Shown here: positions 18,324 through 26,805 of the stretch, piece after piece | Position numbering within the stretch: the first letter of the stretch is position 1 | How the letters are laid out: the number at the start of each line of letters is the position of its first letter | Origin: Litorimonas taeanensis | Lineage (GTDB): Bacteria; Pseudomonadota; Alphaproteobacteria; Caulobacterales; Maricaulaceae | NCBI RefSeq assembly: GCF_003634015.1 | Contig: NZ_RBII01000001.1 | Span: forward strand, 682,001 to 746,000 | DNA length: 64,000 nt | Direction: 5' to 3' | Program-made: the position numbers and the translations under genes | Notes under the pieces: generated by a model | Database searches by the model: none | What the model was told of the DNA's origin: nothing | The model's input: only the letters and a program-made list of their open reading frames with translations

Positions 18324-19406
18324 ATGGGTAAATGGTTACTCGGAATTATTTGTTTAGCGATTGTGGCGTTAGTCTACGCACTTATTGTTGGGCCAAAGTA
18401 TTCTGGAATAATGGGTTCAGATATTGAACGTGCGCTTAGTGCTAATGGATATGAAAATGTCTCTGTTGAGATGCACGGACATGTTGCAACGCTTAAGGGT
18501 GAAGTCGCCAGCATGGATGATATGCGCGGCGCCGTTGAGACAGCTCAAACAGCCGAATGTTCTAATTGCGAGGCTAAGTCACCTTGGCACAAAGTTTTAA
18601 GCGATTTGACAGTAAAGAAAGTCGTTACTCCGGTTCAGACTCCTTATACGTTCGACATTATCAAAGATGAAGACGGTTCTATCACGTTAAATGGTTTCGT
18701 CGAAAATACAGAAGAGCGTGACGCTCTGCTTATGAAGGCGCGCTCAACATTTTCTGGTACGATCAATGACAATAAAATCAAACTTGCGAATGGCGCGCCT
18801 GATGCGAATTGGTTGAATGTTATTCAGTCTGGCATGGATGAATTAAACTTGTTGGAAAAGGGTCGTTTTCAAATGGAAGACACTGGCTTTTTGATTAATG
18901 GTGAAGCGTCATCTGTTGATGTACGTAACCGTATTAATGAAATGTCAGCTAAAGTTTCTGCGCCATATTCAGGTGCTGCGAACATCCAAGTTGAGAACCT
19001 TGCAGCCGATGCGATCGGTGATGTTACATCAAAAACGATTTGTCAGTCGCTGTTTGACGATCTTAAGTCAGGACGCGAGATTAACTTTGAATCTGCTCGT
19101 GCGGAAATTAAAGGGAACTCTAGTTTTGATCTTTTGGGTGAGCTTGCTTCGGCGGCAAACCAATGCGAAAGTTTTCGTATAAAAATTGAAGGCCATACGG
19201 ATAGTTTAGGTGATGATGATTTCAATCAGGATCTATCAGAACGCCGCGCGAACACTGTTCTGGCTTTTCTTTCCGCTCAGGGTGTTGCCCGTGACCGGAT
19301 GAGTGCTGTTGGATATGGGGAGACGCTTCCTATTGCAGACAATTCTACGGCCGAAGGGCGCGTTCAAAATCGTAGAACCGCCTTTACATTAACACAAGTT
19401 CAATAG
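18324..19406 (+). CDS. OmpA-family peptidoglycan-binding protein with BON-like repeats
   Basis: A 360-residue envelope protein. The start at 18324 is chosen because AGGGAGG precedes it; an ATG 13 codons earlier lacks a site. It has one N-terminal membrane anchor (WLLGIICLAIVALVYALIV), then two or three BON-like modules (VEMHGHVATLKGEV near residue 45; ITLNGFVENTEERDAL near 120; GFLINGEASSVDVRN near 190), then an OmpA C-terminal domain (IEGHTDSLGDDDFNQDLSE, then RRANTVLAFL; GYGETLPIADN) that binds diaminopimelate in peptidoglycan. Forty-two bases on lies a second membrane-anchored gene, probably in one operon. Confidence 0.87.
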   Translation: MGKWLLGIICLAIVALVYALIVGPKYSGIMGSDIERALSANGYENVSVEMHGHVATLKGEVASMDDMRGAVETAQTAECSNCEAKSPWHKVLSDLTVKKVVTPVQTPYTFDIIKDEDGSITLNGFVENTEERDALLMKARSTFSGTINDNKIKLANGAPDANWLNVIQSGMDELNLLEKGRFQMEDTGFLINGEASSVDVRNRINEMSAKVSAPYSGAANIQVENLAADAIGDVTSKTICQSLFDDLKSGREINFESARAEIKGNSSFDLLGELASAANQCESFRIKIEGHTDSLGDDDFNQDLSERRANTVLAFLSAQGVARDRMSAVGYGETLPIADNSTAEGRVQNRRTAFTLTQVQ

Positions 19407-19448
19407 GGGCTTTGGACTTTTTCATATTCCTGAACGGAGACTATTAAA

Positions 19449-20588
19449 ATGAATCTATCATATATTATTTGCTACCTAATATTACCTTTGCTCGTAGCGG
19501 GGTTATTAGGTTTGTTCTTGGGCTGGCTTCTTTTCAGAGGAAAGAAGCAAGATGGTGATCTTTCTATTGAAGGTGAAGGCGCATTGAAGGCAGAAGCCGA
19601 CCAGCTACGTGCAGAGAATCAAAGCCTTCGCGGTCGTATTGCAACAAGCGAAACAGATGTAAGCGATCTGAAAAGTAAGCTTGCATTAGCGGGCGCTGCT
19701 GCGGCAGCTGGCGGCGCTGTTGCTGCAAGTGCAAGCAATGATGATGAATCATATGCGCTTGAGTGGCGTAATCGTTACTTAGCAGCCCGTGTAAAGTATC
19801 TAGAGGGCCGTCTTGGTGATTCAGCTGAGCCAAAGAAAAAGGCGCCGGCTAAAAAAGCTCCTGCTAAAAAGAAACCTGCCCTTAAGGCGACGGCTAAACC
19901 AAAGGTTCTTTATACAGATGGTCCAACTGAGGGTACGCCTGATGACTTGAAAGTTATCAAGGGTATTGGCCCAAAATTTGAAAAAGACCTAAACAGTAAG
20001 GGCATCTATTATTATCGTCAGATCGCCGCTTGGAAAGCTGCTGATGTGAAAATGGTGGAAGGTGTAATTGATTCTATTCCGGGTCGTATCAAACGGGATG
20101 AGTGGGTTAAGCAAGCCAAAGGTTTTGCCACGAAAGGTGTTGCACCAAAAGCCAAGCGTAAGCCAGGACCAAAACCTGGGACTAAGCGCGGCGCGCTTAC
20201 TGCAACGGGTGCACCACGTAAGAAGCCTGGGCCTAAGCCAAGCTCAGCTAAGCCTAAAATGAGCGCAGCTGAAGCGGCATTTGAGAAGTACTATACAAAT
20301 GTCAAAAAATATGACCCGAAAGCCAAACGTAAATCGGTTGAGAATATCGTGAAATATTGTGGTATTGCTCTTAAATCTCGTGACAGCTCGCTTGTGGCTT
20401 GTTCTGATGAAGCCGAACTTAAGCGTGTTGCGGACGGTTTTGTAACTAAGAAATTAGGCAAGACAACGGGCCAGATGGAGCTCGTTAAAGATGTCTGCCA
20501 AGAAATGAAGAGTGATCGCTTTAAGTCTCGCGTCACATTCTATTACTTAGCTGCGAAAAAAGCCCGTAAAATGAGCATCTTTGCTTAA
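19449..20588 (+). CDS. Membrane-anchored fusion: coiled coil, HhH domain, AT-hook-like tract and DUF2853
   Basis: A 379-residue mosaic. Residues 1-27 form a membrane anchor (YLILPLLVAGLLGLFLGWLLF); 40-75 are a coiled coil; a Lys/Ala/Pro tract follows (KKKAPAKKAPAKKKP, about 125-140); a helix-hairpin-helix-like module covers about 160-220 (DDLKVIKGIGPKFEKDLNSK); a basic tract with two AT-hook-like cores (KRKPGPKPG and RKKPGPKPS) spans about 235-270; and the C-terminal 110 residues match DUF2853 (KYCGIALKSRDSSLVACSD, then VTKKLG). The basic tracts suggest DNA or RNA binding at the membrane, which is inference. A clear terminator follows at 20633-20658. Confidence 0.75.
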   Translation: MNLSYIICYLILPLLVAGLLGLFLGWLLFRGKKQDGDLSIEGEGALKAEADQLRAENQSLRGRIATSETDVSDLKSKLALAGAAAAAGGAVAASASNDDESYALEWRNRYLAARVKYLEGRLGDSAEPKKKAPAKKAPAKKKPALKATAKPKVLYTDGPTEGTPDDLKVIKGIGPKFEKDLNSKGIYYYRQIAAWKAADVKMVEGVIDSIPGRIKRDEWVKQAKGFATKGVAPKAKRKPGPKPGTKRGALTATGAPRKKPGPKPSSAKPKMSAAEAAFEKYYTNVKKYDPKAKRKSVENIVKYCGIALKSRDSSLVACSDEAELKRVADGFVTKKLGKTTGQMELVKDVCQEMKSDRFKSRVTFYYLAAKKARKMSIFA

Positions 20589-20632
20589 GGCGATTAGAGT
20601 GCGGTTTTAATCCGCGCATAAAAATCTATATT

Positions 20633-20658
20633 AACCCGCCTTTATGGCGGGTTTTTTT
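20633..20658 (+). terminator. Rho-independent terminator
   Basis: AACCCGCC (20633-20640), a TTTAT loop and GGCGGGTT (20646-20653) are followed by a continuous T-run to 20658. It ends the OmpA/BON and DUF2853-fusion operon. A smaller stem, GCGG/CCGC, lies just before it at about 20601-20615. Confidence 0.9.
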
Positions 20659-20698
20659 ATTGCATCCACGTCATTGGCCCTACGGCTATTATGTGCCT

Positions 20699-21100
20699 AT
20701 GGAAGATGAAACGACCAGGTTTTTGGATTATTCTCAGTGGCCTAATTTCACACGAGAAGAATTGGCCTGTCGTCATTGCGGTGAAATATATTTTTGGCCT
20801 GATTTCATGGATGGGCTACAATCGCTTCGTGACGCAATCGGAAGGCCGTTGAATATATTATCAGGCCACAGGTGCAGTTTACATAATGCCTATATCGGCG
20901 GAGCGCCTTTATCAGAACATTTGAGACTTGCAGTAGATGTAGACCTTAACGGTCATAATCGTTTCATTCTTGCTGAACAGGCCAAGCAGGCAGGTTTTAC
21001 TGGCTTTGGTTTTTATACGACATTCATTCACTTAGATATGGGCCGGCCACGCCACTGGTATGGCGGCGAGAAAGCGAGAGCGATATGGCAAGCATTTTAA
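20699..21100 (+). CDS. M15-type (D-Ala-D-Ala carboxypeptidase-like) peptidase, phage-like endolysin
   Basis: A small zinc peptidase, 133 residues from the ATG at 20699 or 146 from a TTG at 20660 that abuts the upstream terminator. The Peptidase_M15_3 pattern is clear: FTREELACRHCG at the start, LSGHRCSLHNAYIGGAPLSE (zinc His follows in SEH), VDVD (zinc Asp) and FIHLDMGRPRHWYGG at the end (third His). There is no signal peptide, as in phage endolysins that need a holin. The next gene, a holin-like membrane protein, overlaps by 16 bases. Together they look like a lysis module. Confidence 0.8.
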   Translation: MEDETTRFLDYSQWPNFTREELACRHCGEIYFWPDFMDGLQSLRDAIGRPLNILSGHRCSLHNAYIGGAPLSEHLRLAVDVDLNGHNRFILAEQAKQAGFTGFGFYTTFIHLDMGRPRHWYGGEKARAIWQAF

Positions 21101-21543
21101 ATCTTGGGATAGACGCTGCTGCAGGCGGCTTGTTTGGAATAGTTGGTACTGCCTTAGGACGAGTGGCCGGATATTTTGAAAGACGTCAATTACACGAGCA
21201 AGAACAGGCGAGGTGGGGACATGAATACCGTCTTCATGAGCTTAACATGCAGGCCCGCCATCAGGAAACAGAACTGGAACTTGCCCTTACAGCTCAGGCT
21301 GGATCATGGAACGGGCTTGAGGCTTCATTGAAGGCTGAGGCCTCATTGGGCAAAGCCAGCCTATGGGTAATCAACATATTACGACTCGTTCGTCCTGCTA
21401 TTACGCTTATCCTATGGGGTGTAACAGCCACCATATTTATGGTGACACAAGACAAGGCTATAGTTGATGCTAGTGTATTTGCTGCGACCGCGGCTACATT
21501 GTGGTGGTTTGGAGACAGAGCGCCAAAGCCTGTACCGAGGTGA
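21085..21543 (+). CDS. Holin-like small membrane protein
   Basis: A 152-residue protein with an N-terminal glycine-rich hydrophobic segment (AAGGLFGIVGTALGRVAGYF), a charged central helix (about 30-75) and two C-terminal membrane segments (RPAITLILWGVTATIFMV; IVDASVFAATAATLWWF). This layout resembles the three-TM holin family found in alphaproteobacterial phages and gene transfer agents. It overlaps the M15 peptidase gene by 16 bases, so the two are translated together. Holins open the inner membrane to release endolysin; that role is inferred from topology and neighbour. Confidence 0.65.
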   Translation: MASILNLGIDAAAGGLFGIVGTALGRVAGYFERRQLHEQEQARWGHEYRLHELNMQARHQETELELALTAQAGSWNGLEASLKAEASLGKASLWVINILRLVRPAITLILWGVTATIFMVTQDKAIVDASVFAATAATLWWFGDRAPKPVPR

Positions 21544-21545
21544 TT

Positions 21546-22769
21546 TTAGACCGTGTCGAAATAGCCTTGAATGCCAAATATTGTCAGGCTGAGCACAATG
21601 GTCATCATAACAAACAGGTATAGGCTGGCCACGCCATAGGCTGTCCAGACGGTTTTAACTGGACCTCGCCTGAACATTCTTCGCAAACTAAGGGGTAGAT
21701 AAATGAGAATGTAAATAATCGTTGTAAGGACTATAAATGAGTTCGGAATAAAAGAAAGGCGGCCTAAAATTACCCCTAAAAGTATAAGAAAGAATAGGAC
21801 CGCATGTACATATGCGGCATGAACAAGGTGGTCATATAGAAAGGCATTGCCACGCCCCCGAATGAATAATGCGCCAATAAACATCGTAAAGGGCATCATT
21901 AAAAACATAATTCTGGGTAAATATTTCGAAAAGGTTTCGTTAAAGTCAGAAGGGTCTTTCATAAATCCAATAACCGCTTTTTGTAAGCCGTTGCTACTGA
22001 TGTCCACTCTTTTTCGATTGAGGGTTAAATAGTTGCCGTCATTGCTTTCATCCATAATCGGCGAAGTGTCAGTAATATGGTTTTCACTGGTTTGTGGCTT
22101 ACTTTCTTCATCCAATAGAGAGGGTGAAGTATTAAGGGCGGCCGACGCCTCTTCTTTTTTTCTTTCAAAGAAAACACCGTTTTCAGTCAGATCGTAATTA
22201 TGGTCTGAGTCTTCGAAAACCATTCTTATATAATCGAAGTTTCTTTCTGTATTACGTTCGTCAATTTCATATTTTGTTTCGAACAGGCTAAAATTGAAAG
22301 TCATTTTCAGATCTTCAAGTGATATGTTTTCTTCAGCCGTTACGGAATCCGCTCTCTTTTGAACATTTATGTCAAGGCTGATTAACTGAGTCTGGGTTAT
22401 GGCGATATAACCAAACAAGAGCAGGCTCATCGCAAGATATATACGGATGGGGCTACTCCATTGCGTGCGTTTTCCATCAGCAAATTCTCTGGCAACGCGC
22501 CCGGGTTGGCTTAATAATGTCCACCAACTTCGCCACATTCGCGATTCAAGGGAGAAAATAGAGGTAAAGGTTTCTATTCCTAGCGAAAATATAGACCGTC
22601 TGAAGTCATCATTTTTTTGGCCGCAGTCTTTACAGTACAGGCCTAACATCTTGGACTGGCAGGAAAAACATGTTTCGCTCTGATTGTTATTGGGGATATT
22701 ATCAGAGTCCAACACGCTAGTGGCAATCAAACCTTCTACCTCTATCGTTTCTGATGGGCCGCTATTCAC
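21546..22769 (-). CDS. DUF3667 family membrane protein with zinc ribbon
   Basis: A 407-residue inner-membrane protein. A CxxC...CxxC zinc ribbon (CFSCQSKMLGLYCKDCGQ, about residues 34-51) opens the protein, followed by the conserved RMWRSWWTLLSQPGRVAREF region and several membrane segments: one near residue 115 and four from about 285 to the end. The region between is acidic and probably periplasmic. GTG start at 22769 with GGGGAAA upstream. The function of DUF3667 is not known. It ends two bases from the holin-like gene, in convergent orientation. Confidence 0.82.
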   Translation of the reverse strand: MNSGPSETIEVEGLIATSVLDSDNIPNNNQSETCFSCQSKMLGLYCKDCGQKNDDFRRSIFSLGIETFTSIFSLESRMWRSWWTLLSQPGRVAREFADGKRTQWSSPIRIYLAMSLLLFGYIAITQTQLISLDINVQKRADSVTAEENISLEDLKMTFNFSLFETKYEIDERNTERNFDYIRMVFEDSDHNYDLTENGVFFERKKEEASAALNTSPSLLDEESKPQTSENHITDTSPIMDESNDGNYLTLNRKRVDISSNGLQKAVIGFMKDPSDFNETFSKYLPRIMFLMMPFTMFIGALFIRGRGNAFLYDHLVHAAYVHAVLFFLILLGVILGRLSFIPNSFIVLTTIIYILIYLPLSLRRMFRRGPVKTVWTAYGVASLYLFVMMTIVLSLTIFGIQGYFDTV

Positions 22770-22826
22770 AGATTTGTTTCCCCTTTGAGCTTACTACACT
22801 ATATCTCTATCATAATGCAGACCGTT

Positions 22827-22849
22827 GTCATGACGAAATCAGTCGTGAC
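22827..22849. promoter_or_regulatory. Tandem palindromic motif upstream of the SDR operon
   Basis: GTCATGAC (a perfect palindrome) and GTCGTGAC are spaced seven bases apart, 30 bases before the ATG of the first SDR gene and between divergent transcription units. Two copies of an 8-bp element at 15-bp periodicity look like a repressor operator, but no cognate regulator gene is in the window. Confidence 0.35.
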
Positions 22850-22878
22850 TTCTAGATATAAATAAAAAAGGAAGCTGT

Positions 22879-23664
22879 ATGTTTGAGGGAAAAGTTGTGG
22901 CCATTACGGGGGCTACAGGTGGTATTGGTCGTGGGATTGCCGAAATGTTCCTCGCTGAGGGCGCGAAAGTCGCTATTAGCGATTACAAGACATGTGAGAC
23001 AACGGGAAAAGAGATTGGTGCTTCCGCGTATATTTGTGATGTTAGCGTAGAAAGCTCTGTTCAGAAGTTTATCTCTGATGTTGAAGCTGATCTGGGCGAG
23101 ATTGATATTTATGTTTCTAATGCTGGTGTTGGCGATGGTAACGGACGATATGTCGGCGGCGGCAGTAATGAAGGTTGGCAAAGGTCATGGGATATTAACG
23201 TCATGGGCTCTGTTTATGCTGCTCGTGACTTGATGCCAAAATGGGTGGAGCGCGGTTCAGGACGTTTTGTTATTACAGCCTCTGCAGCGGGATTGTTAAA
23301 TCAAATTGGTAGTGCTTCATATTCTTGTACGAAACATGCTGCCGTTTCATTTGCTGAGTCTATACAAATAGAACATGGTGCCAATGGCATCAAAGCAAAT
23401 TGTATCTGCCCACAATATGTGAGATCTGCTTTGACCGAGGGCATGGCAATGGCAGAAAGTAGCAAGGACGGTTTCTTAGAACCAAAAGATGTTGCAGATG
23501 CATTGAAAGCCTCAATTGAGAAAGATGAGTTTTACGTGTTTTCTCATCCAATTGTACATGAATATTTCAAGCATCGGGCACATGCGCCAGACGAGTATTT
23601 ACAAGGCATGGGAAAGCTTAAACAAAAAGTTGGGCGTCCATTTGGTAAGCCGAAAAGCACTTAA
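22879..23664 (+). CDS. Short-chain dehydrogenase/reductase (SDR)
   Basis: A 261-residue classical SDR. Cofactor motif TGATGGIGRGIAE at residues 10-22, the NAG motif in SNAGVGDGNG, catalytic Ser in ITASAAGLL, then Tyr and Lys in ASYSCTKHAAV (YxxxK). Asp at the end of strand 2 (ISDY) favours NAD(H). ATG with AAGGAAG upstream. It is the first gene of an operon SDR - SDR - phosphotransferase - acyl-CoA dehydrogenase, suggesting it oxidises or reduces a hydroxyacyl intermediate of a CoA pathway. Confidence 0.88.
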   Translation: MFEGKVVAITGATGGIGRGIAEMFLAEGAKVAISDYKTCETTGKEIGASAYICDVSVESSVQKFISDVEADLGEIDIYVSNAGVGDGNGRYVGGGSNEGWQRSWDINVMGSVYAARDLMPKWVERGSGRFVITASAAGLLNQIGSASYSCTKHAAVSFAESIQIEHGANGIKANCICPQYVRSALTEGMAMAESSKDGFLEPKDVADALKASIEKDEFYVFSHPIVHEYFKHRAHAPDEYLQGMGKLKQKVGRPFGKPKST

Positions 23665-23694
23665 TAGTAACGATTACAGCTGAGGAGAATGTTG

Positions 23695-24456
23695 ATGACG
23701 CATCGATTTAATCTTGAAGGAAAAGTAGCCCTCGTAGCAGGAGCTAGTCGCGGAATCGGTGAAGCTGTAGCTCACGGATTAGCCGAACATGGTGCGACAG
23801 TTATTTGCTCCAGTCGTAAACAAGCGGATTGCGAAAAAGTTGCCGAAGCTATTCGAGCTAAGGGCGGGAAAGCTATATCTGCACAACTTCACTTGGGAGA
23901 ACTGTCTGATCATGACGCTGTGCTGGCCATGATTGAAAAGGAATTCGGGCGTTTAGACATTTTAATCAATAACGGCGCGACTAGTCCGCATTTTGGCCCT
24001 GCTCATGAAGCGAGCGAGGCAGCGTTTGATAAAACAATTGAAGTCAATACACGCGGTCCTTATTTTCTAACGACCAAAGCTTTTAAATTACTCAAAGCTG
24101 ATGGCGGCGGGTCTGTCGTAAATGTTGCTTCAATTGACGGCATCCAACCTGCAGAGTTTCGTGTTATTTATGGCATGAGTAAATCAGCCTTAATCGCAAT
24201 GACACAAGGGTTGGCCAAAGAATATTCACAACATGGCGTAAGAGTAAACGCACTCCTGCCAGGGTTTACAGATACAAAATTAGCAAGCGCCCTGAAAGAC
24301 AACCCTGTCATGGATATGTATGTTAAAATGAACCTTGCAATCAAACGCATGGCCCAACCTGAGGAAATGGTTGGGGCTGTTCTTTACATGGTGTCTGATG
24401 AAGCGAGCTACTTCACAGGGCAGGGAATGGTTGTTGATGGTGGAGCCATAATTTAA
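23695..24456 (+). CDS. Short-chain dehydrogenase/reductase (SDR)
   Basis: A 253-residue SDR with GASRGIGEAVA (cofactor loop), NNGATSP, a catalytic Ser in VNVASIDG and YGMSKSA (YxxxK), ending in the common GQGMVVDGG tail. The cofactor loop is followed by SSRKQADCE, with Arg/Lys favouring NADP(H). An ATG two codons earlier (23689) sits directly on the GAGGAG site, so 23695 is chosen. Its stop overlaps the ATG of the phosphotransferase by one base, indicating tight coupling. Confidence 0.88.
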   Translation: MTHRFNLEGKVALVAGASRGIGEAVAHGLAEHGATVICSSRKQADCEKVAEAIRAKGGKAISAQLHLGELSDHDAVLAMIEKEFGRLDILINNGATSPHFGPAHEASEAAFDKTIEVNTRGPYFLTTKAFKLLKADGGGSVVNVASIDGIQPAEFRVIYGMSKSALIAMTQGLAKEYSQHGVRVNALLPGFTDTKLASALKDNPVMDMYVKMNLAIKRMAQPEEMVGAVLYMVSDEASYFTGQGMVVDGGAII

Positions 24457-25520
24457 TGAGCGCTGAAAACTTAACCGTAGACGTTCGTAAAGGCGAAGAG
24501 TTAAATATCGCAGCCGTTGAAGCGGCTTTGAAAACAGTTCTGCCAGATTTAAGTGGCGAAGCTAAAGTCACCCAATACCCGTCAGGGGCTTCTAATCTTA
24601 CTTATGCTTTAGACTACCCAGACCGTCGATTAGTTCTGCGTCGTCCGCCTTTTGGTGACAAGCCTAAATCAGGTCATGATATGCATCGGGAATACCGCGT
24701 CATGACTGCGCTTAAGGGGCATGTGCCAGTACCCGAAACTGTATTTTACACAGATGACACGGCGATAATTGGAGCGGAATTCTATGTAATGAATCGTTCT
24801 GAAGGGCCTCTTGTTCATAAGACGATTCCAGGAGATTGGAATTGGGGTGAAAAAGAAGGGCGAGCGCTTTGTGAAAATTTCTTCCAGACACTCGTCGACA
24901 TGCACAGCGTCGACTACAAGGCTGTTGGTTTGGGAGACTTCGGCAAGCCAGAGGGCTATGTGAATCGTCAAATTACAGGGTGGAACCGTCGTTTCGAGGC
25001 GGCTTGGACGGATGACGTCGAAAAGTTTGAGGATGTCCAAGAGTGGCTCATAAATAATATGCCAGCAAAAGAACGCGGTGCTGCCATCATTCATGGTGAT
25101 TACCGTATAGATAATTGTATCTTGAAAGATGGTGATCCCACACAAATTGAAGCGATTCTGGACTGGGAAATTTCGGCGCTAGGCGACCCTATGATGGATC
25201 TTGGGAACACCTTGGCCTATTGGATTCATGCTGATGATCCACCTTTCATGCAAATGATGATACGCCAACCTTCGGTGGCACCAGGTATGATGCGTCGCCA
25301 AGAGATTTTAGACTTTTATGCTGAGAAAACTGGAGCGAATGTCTCTGGTTTTCAATTCTATTATGTCTACGGGATTTGGCGGTTAGCCGTGATTATACAG
25401 CAAATATATGCTCGCTTCTATCGAGGGCAAAATGACAATCCAAGGTTCAAAGATTATGGTCAAATGACAACAGCCTTAGGTCAATTGGCAAGATTAAAGA
25501 TTAAAACAGGCGAATTGTAA
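24456..25520 (+). CDS. APH-family phosphotransferase (ACAD10/11- and LvaA-like kinase)
   Basis: A 354-residue aminoglycoside-phosphotransferase-fold kinase of the group that accompanies acyl-CoA dehydrogenases. Visible motifs: SGASNLTYALDY (nucleotide loop), RLVLRRPPFG (Lys-equivalent region), IIHGDYRIDNCIL (catalytic HGD...N) and AILDWEISALGDPMMDLG (metal-binding DWE, then GDP). In animal ACAD10/11 and in the Pseudomonas levulinate (lva) pathway, such kinases phosphorylate 4-hydroxyacyl-CoA. Its place between SDR and dehydrogenase genes supports a similar job, which is inference. Confidence 0.85.
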   Translation: MSAENLTVDVRKGEELNIAAVEAALKTVLPDLSGEAKVTQYPSGASNLTYALDYPDRRLVLRRPPFGDKPKSGHDMHREYRVMTALKGHVPVPETVFYTDDTAIIGAEFYVMNRSEGPLVHKTIPGDWNWGEKEGRALCENFFQTLVDMHSVDYKAVGLGDFGKPEGYVNRQITGWNRRFEAAWTDDVEKFEDVQEWLINNMPAKERGAAIIHGDYRIDNCILKDGDPTQIEAILDWEISALGDPMMDLGNTLAYWIHADDPPFMQMMIRQPSVAPGMMRRQEILDFYAEKTGANVSGFQFYYVYGIWRLAVIIQQIYARFYRGQNDNPRFKDYGQMTTALGQLARLKIKTGEL

Positions 25521-25535
25521 GAGAGAGAGTAAAAT

Positions 25536-26783
25536 ATGTCACAAATGGATTTAGGAATGTCGGAGCGGGTGAAACCACTCGTCGAAAAAGTTCGCCGTAT
25601 GATGCAGGATGAAATCCTAGCGGCTGATGCTGAATATCATGCCGAGGTTGGCAAAGCAGGAGACCGATTCAAGTTTACAGATCGCCAAAATGAAATTCGC
25701 GAAGGTCTAAAAGCCAAGGCAAAGGAGCAAGGGCTTTGGAACTTTTGGTTGACGGATTCTGAACGTGGCTATGGCTTAAATACTGTTGAATATGCTTATT
25801 TGGCAGAGGAAATGGGATGGTGTGTGCTCGGGCCAGAAATCTTTAACTGCTCAGCACCTGACACAGGTAATATGGAAGTTCTTGAGCGGTATGGCACTGA
25901 AGAGCATAAAAAGAAGTGGCTGAAACCATTATTAGAAGGCAAAATTCGTTCAGCATTTTTAATGACTGAACCAGATGTTGCTTCCTCTGATGCGACAAAC
26001 CTTGATTTTAAAGCCGAAAAAGACGGTGATGAATGGGTCTTTAATGGCGAGAAATACTGGTCCTCTGGAGCCGGTGATCCGCGTTGTTCTGTCTACATTT
26101 TGATGGCACGTACAGCCGCAAGAGATAGCGGTGTTCCGCGGCATAGTCAGCATTCAATGTTTGCCATTGAAGCGGGTCTTCCGGGTGTGGAAATTTTACG
26201 CCCAATGACTGTGTTCGGTCATGATGATGCTCCACATGGGCATATGCATATTCGATTTACAAATGTCCGAGTGCCGGCTGACGCGCTTTTAATTGGTGAA
26301 GGTCGCGGCTTTGAAGTTAGTCAAGGCCGCCTAGGGCCTGGTCGTATTCATCATTGTATGCGCGCGGTTGGACAGGCTGAACGCGCCTTGAAACTGATGT
26401 GCGAACGTTCTTTAAATAGAACAGCTTTTGGCCGCCCTCTTGCTAAGCTTGGCGCCAATTATGACATCATTGCCGAATGCCGTATTGCTATCGAACAAGC
26501 GCGTCTACTATGCTTGAAAGCGGCTTGGATGATGGATCAAGGTGATGCCCGTGCAGCAGCCCCGTATATTTCTCAGATTAAAGTTGCGGCCCCTAATATG
26601 GCTCTGAAAGTCATAGATGAGGCTATGCAGATGTTTGGCGGAACAGGTGTGAGTCAGGATACACCATTGGCAGATATGTATGCTGGTATGCGGACGTTAC
26701 GCTTTGCTGATGGACCTGATGCTGTGCATAGAATGCAGGTCGCTCGTAAAGAATTAAAGCCCTATACGAACACCAAAGTTTAA
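25536..26783 (+). CDS. Acyl-CoA dehydrogenase family protein (ACAD11-like)
   Basis: A 415-residue flavoenzyme with the usual three domains. Seen: AFLMTEPDVASSDATNL (FAD contact), GEKYWSSGAGDPRC (beta domain), RTAFGRPLAKLGAN, and QMFGGTGVSQDTPLADMY (C-terminal FAD and CoA motif). MYAGMRTLRFADGPDAVH places the active-site region as in the ACAD10/11 group. It follows the APH-family kinase by 15 bases, like the kinase and dehydrogenase domains fused in animal ACAD11. A perfect hairpin follows at 26806-26839. Confidence 0.9.
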   Translation: MSQMDLGMSERVKPLVEKVRRMMQDEILAADAEYHAEVGKAGDRFKFTDRQNEIREGLKAKAKEQGLWNFWLTDSERGYGLNTVEYAYLAEEMGWCVLGPEIFNCSAPDTGNMEVLERYGTEEHKKKWLKPLLEGKIRSAFLMTEPDVASSDATNLDFKAEKDGDEWVFNGEKYWSSGAGDPRCSVYILMARTAARDSGVPRHSQHSMFAIEAGLPGVEILRPMTVFGHDDAPHGHMHIRFTNVRVPADALLIGEGRGFEVSQGRLGPGRIHHCMRAVGQAERALKLMCERSLNRTAFGRPLAKLGANYDIIAECRIAIEQARLLCLKAAWMMDQGDARAAAPYISQIKVAAPNMALKVIDEAMQMFGGTGVSQDTPLADMYAGMRTLRFADGPDAVHRMQVARKELKPYTNTKV

Positions 26784-26805
26784 CTCTGGGCCAACATTAG
26801 AGTTT

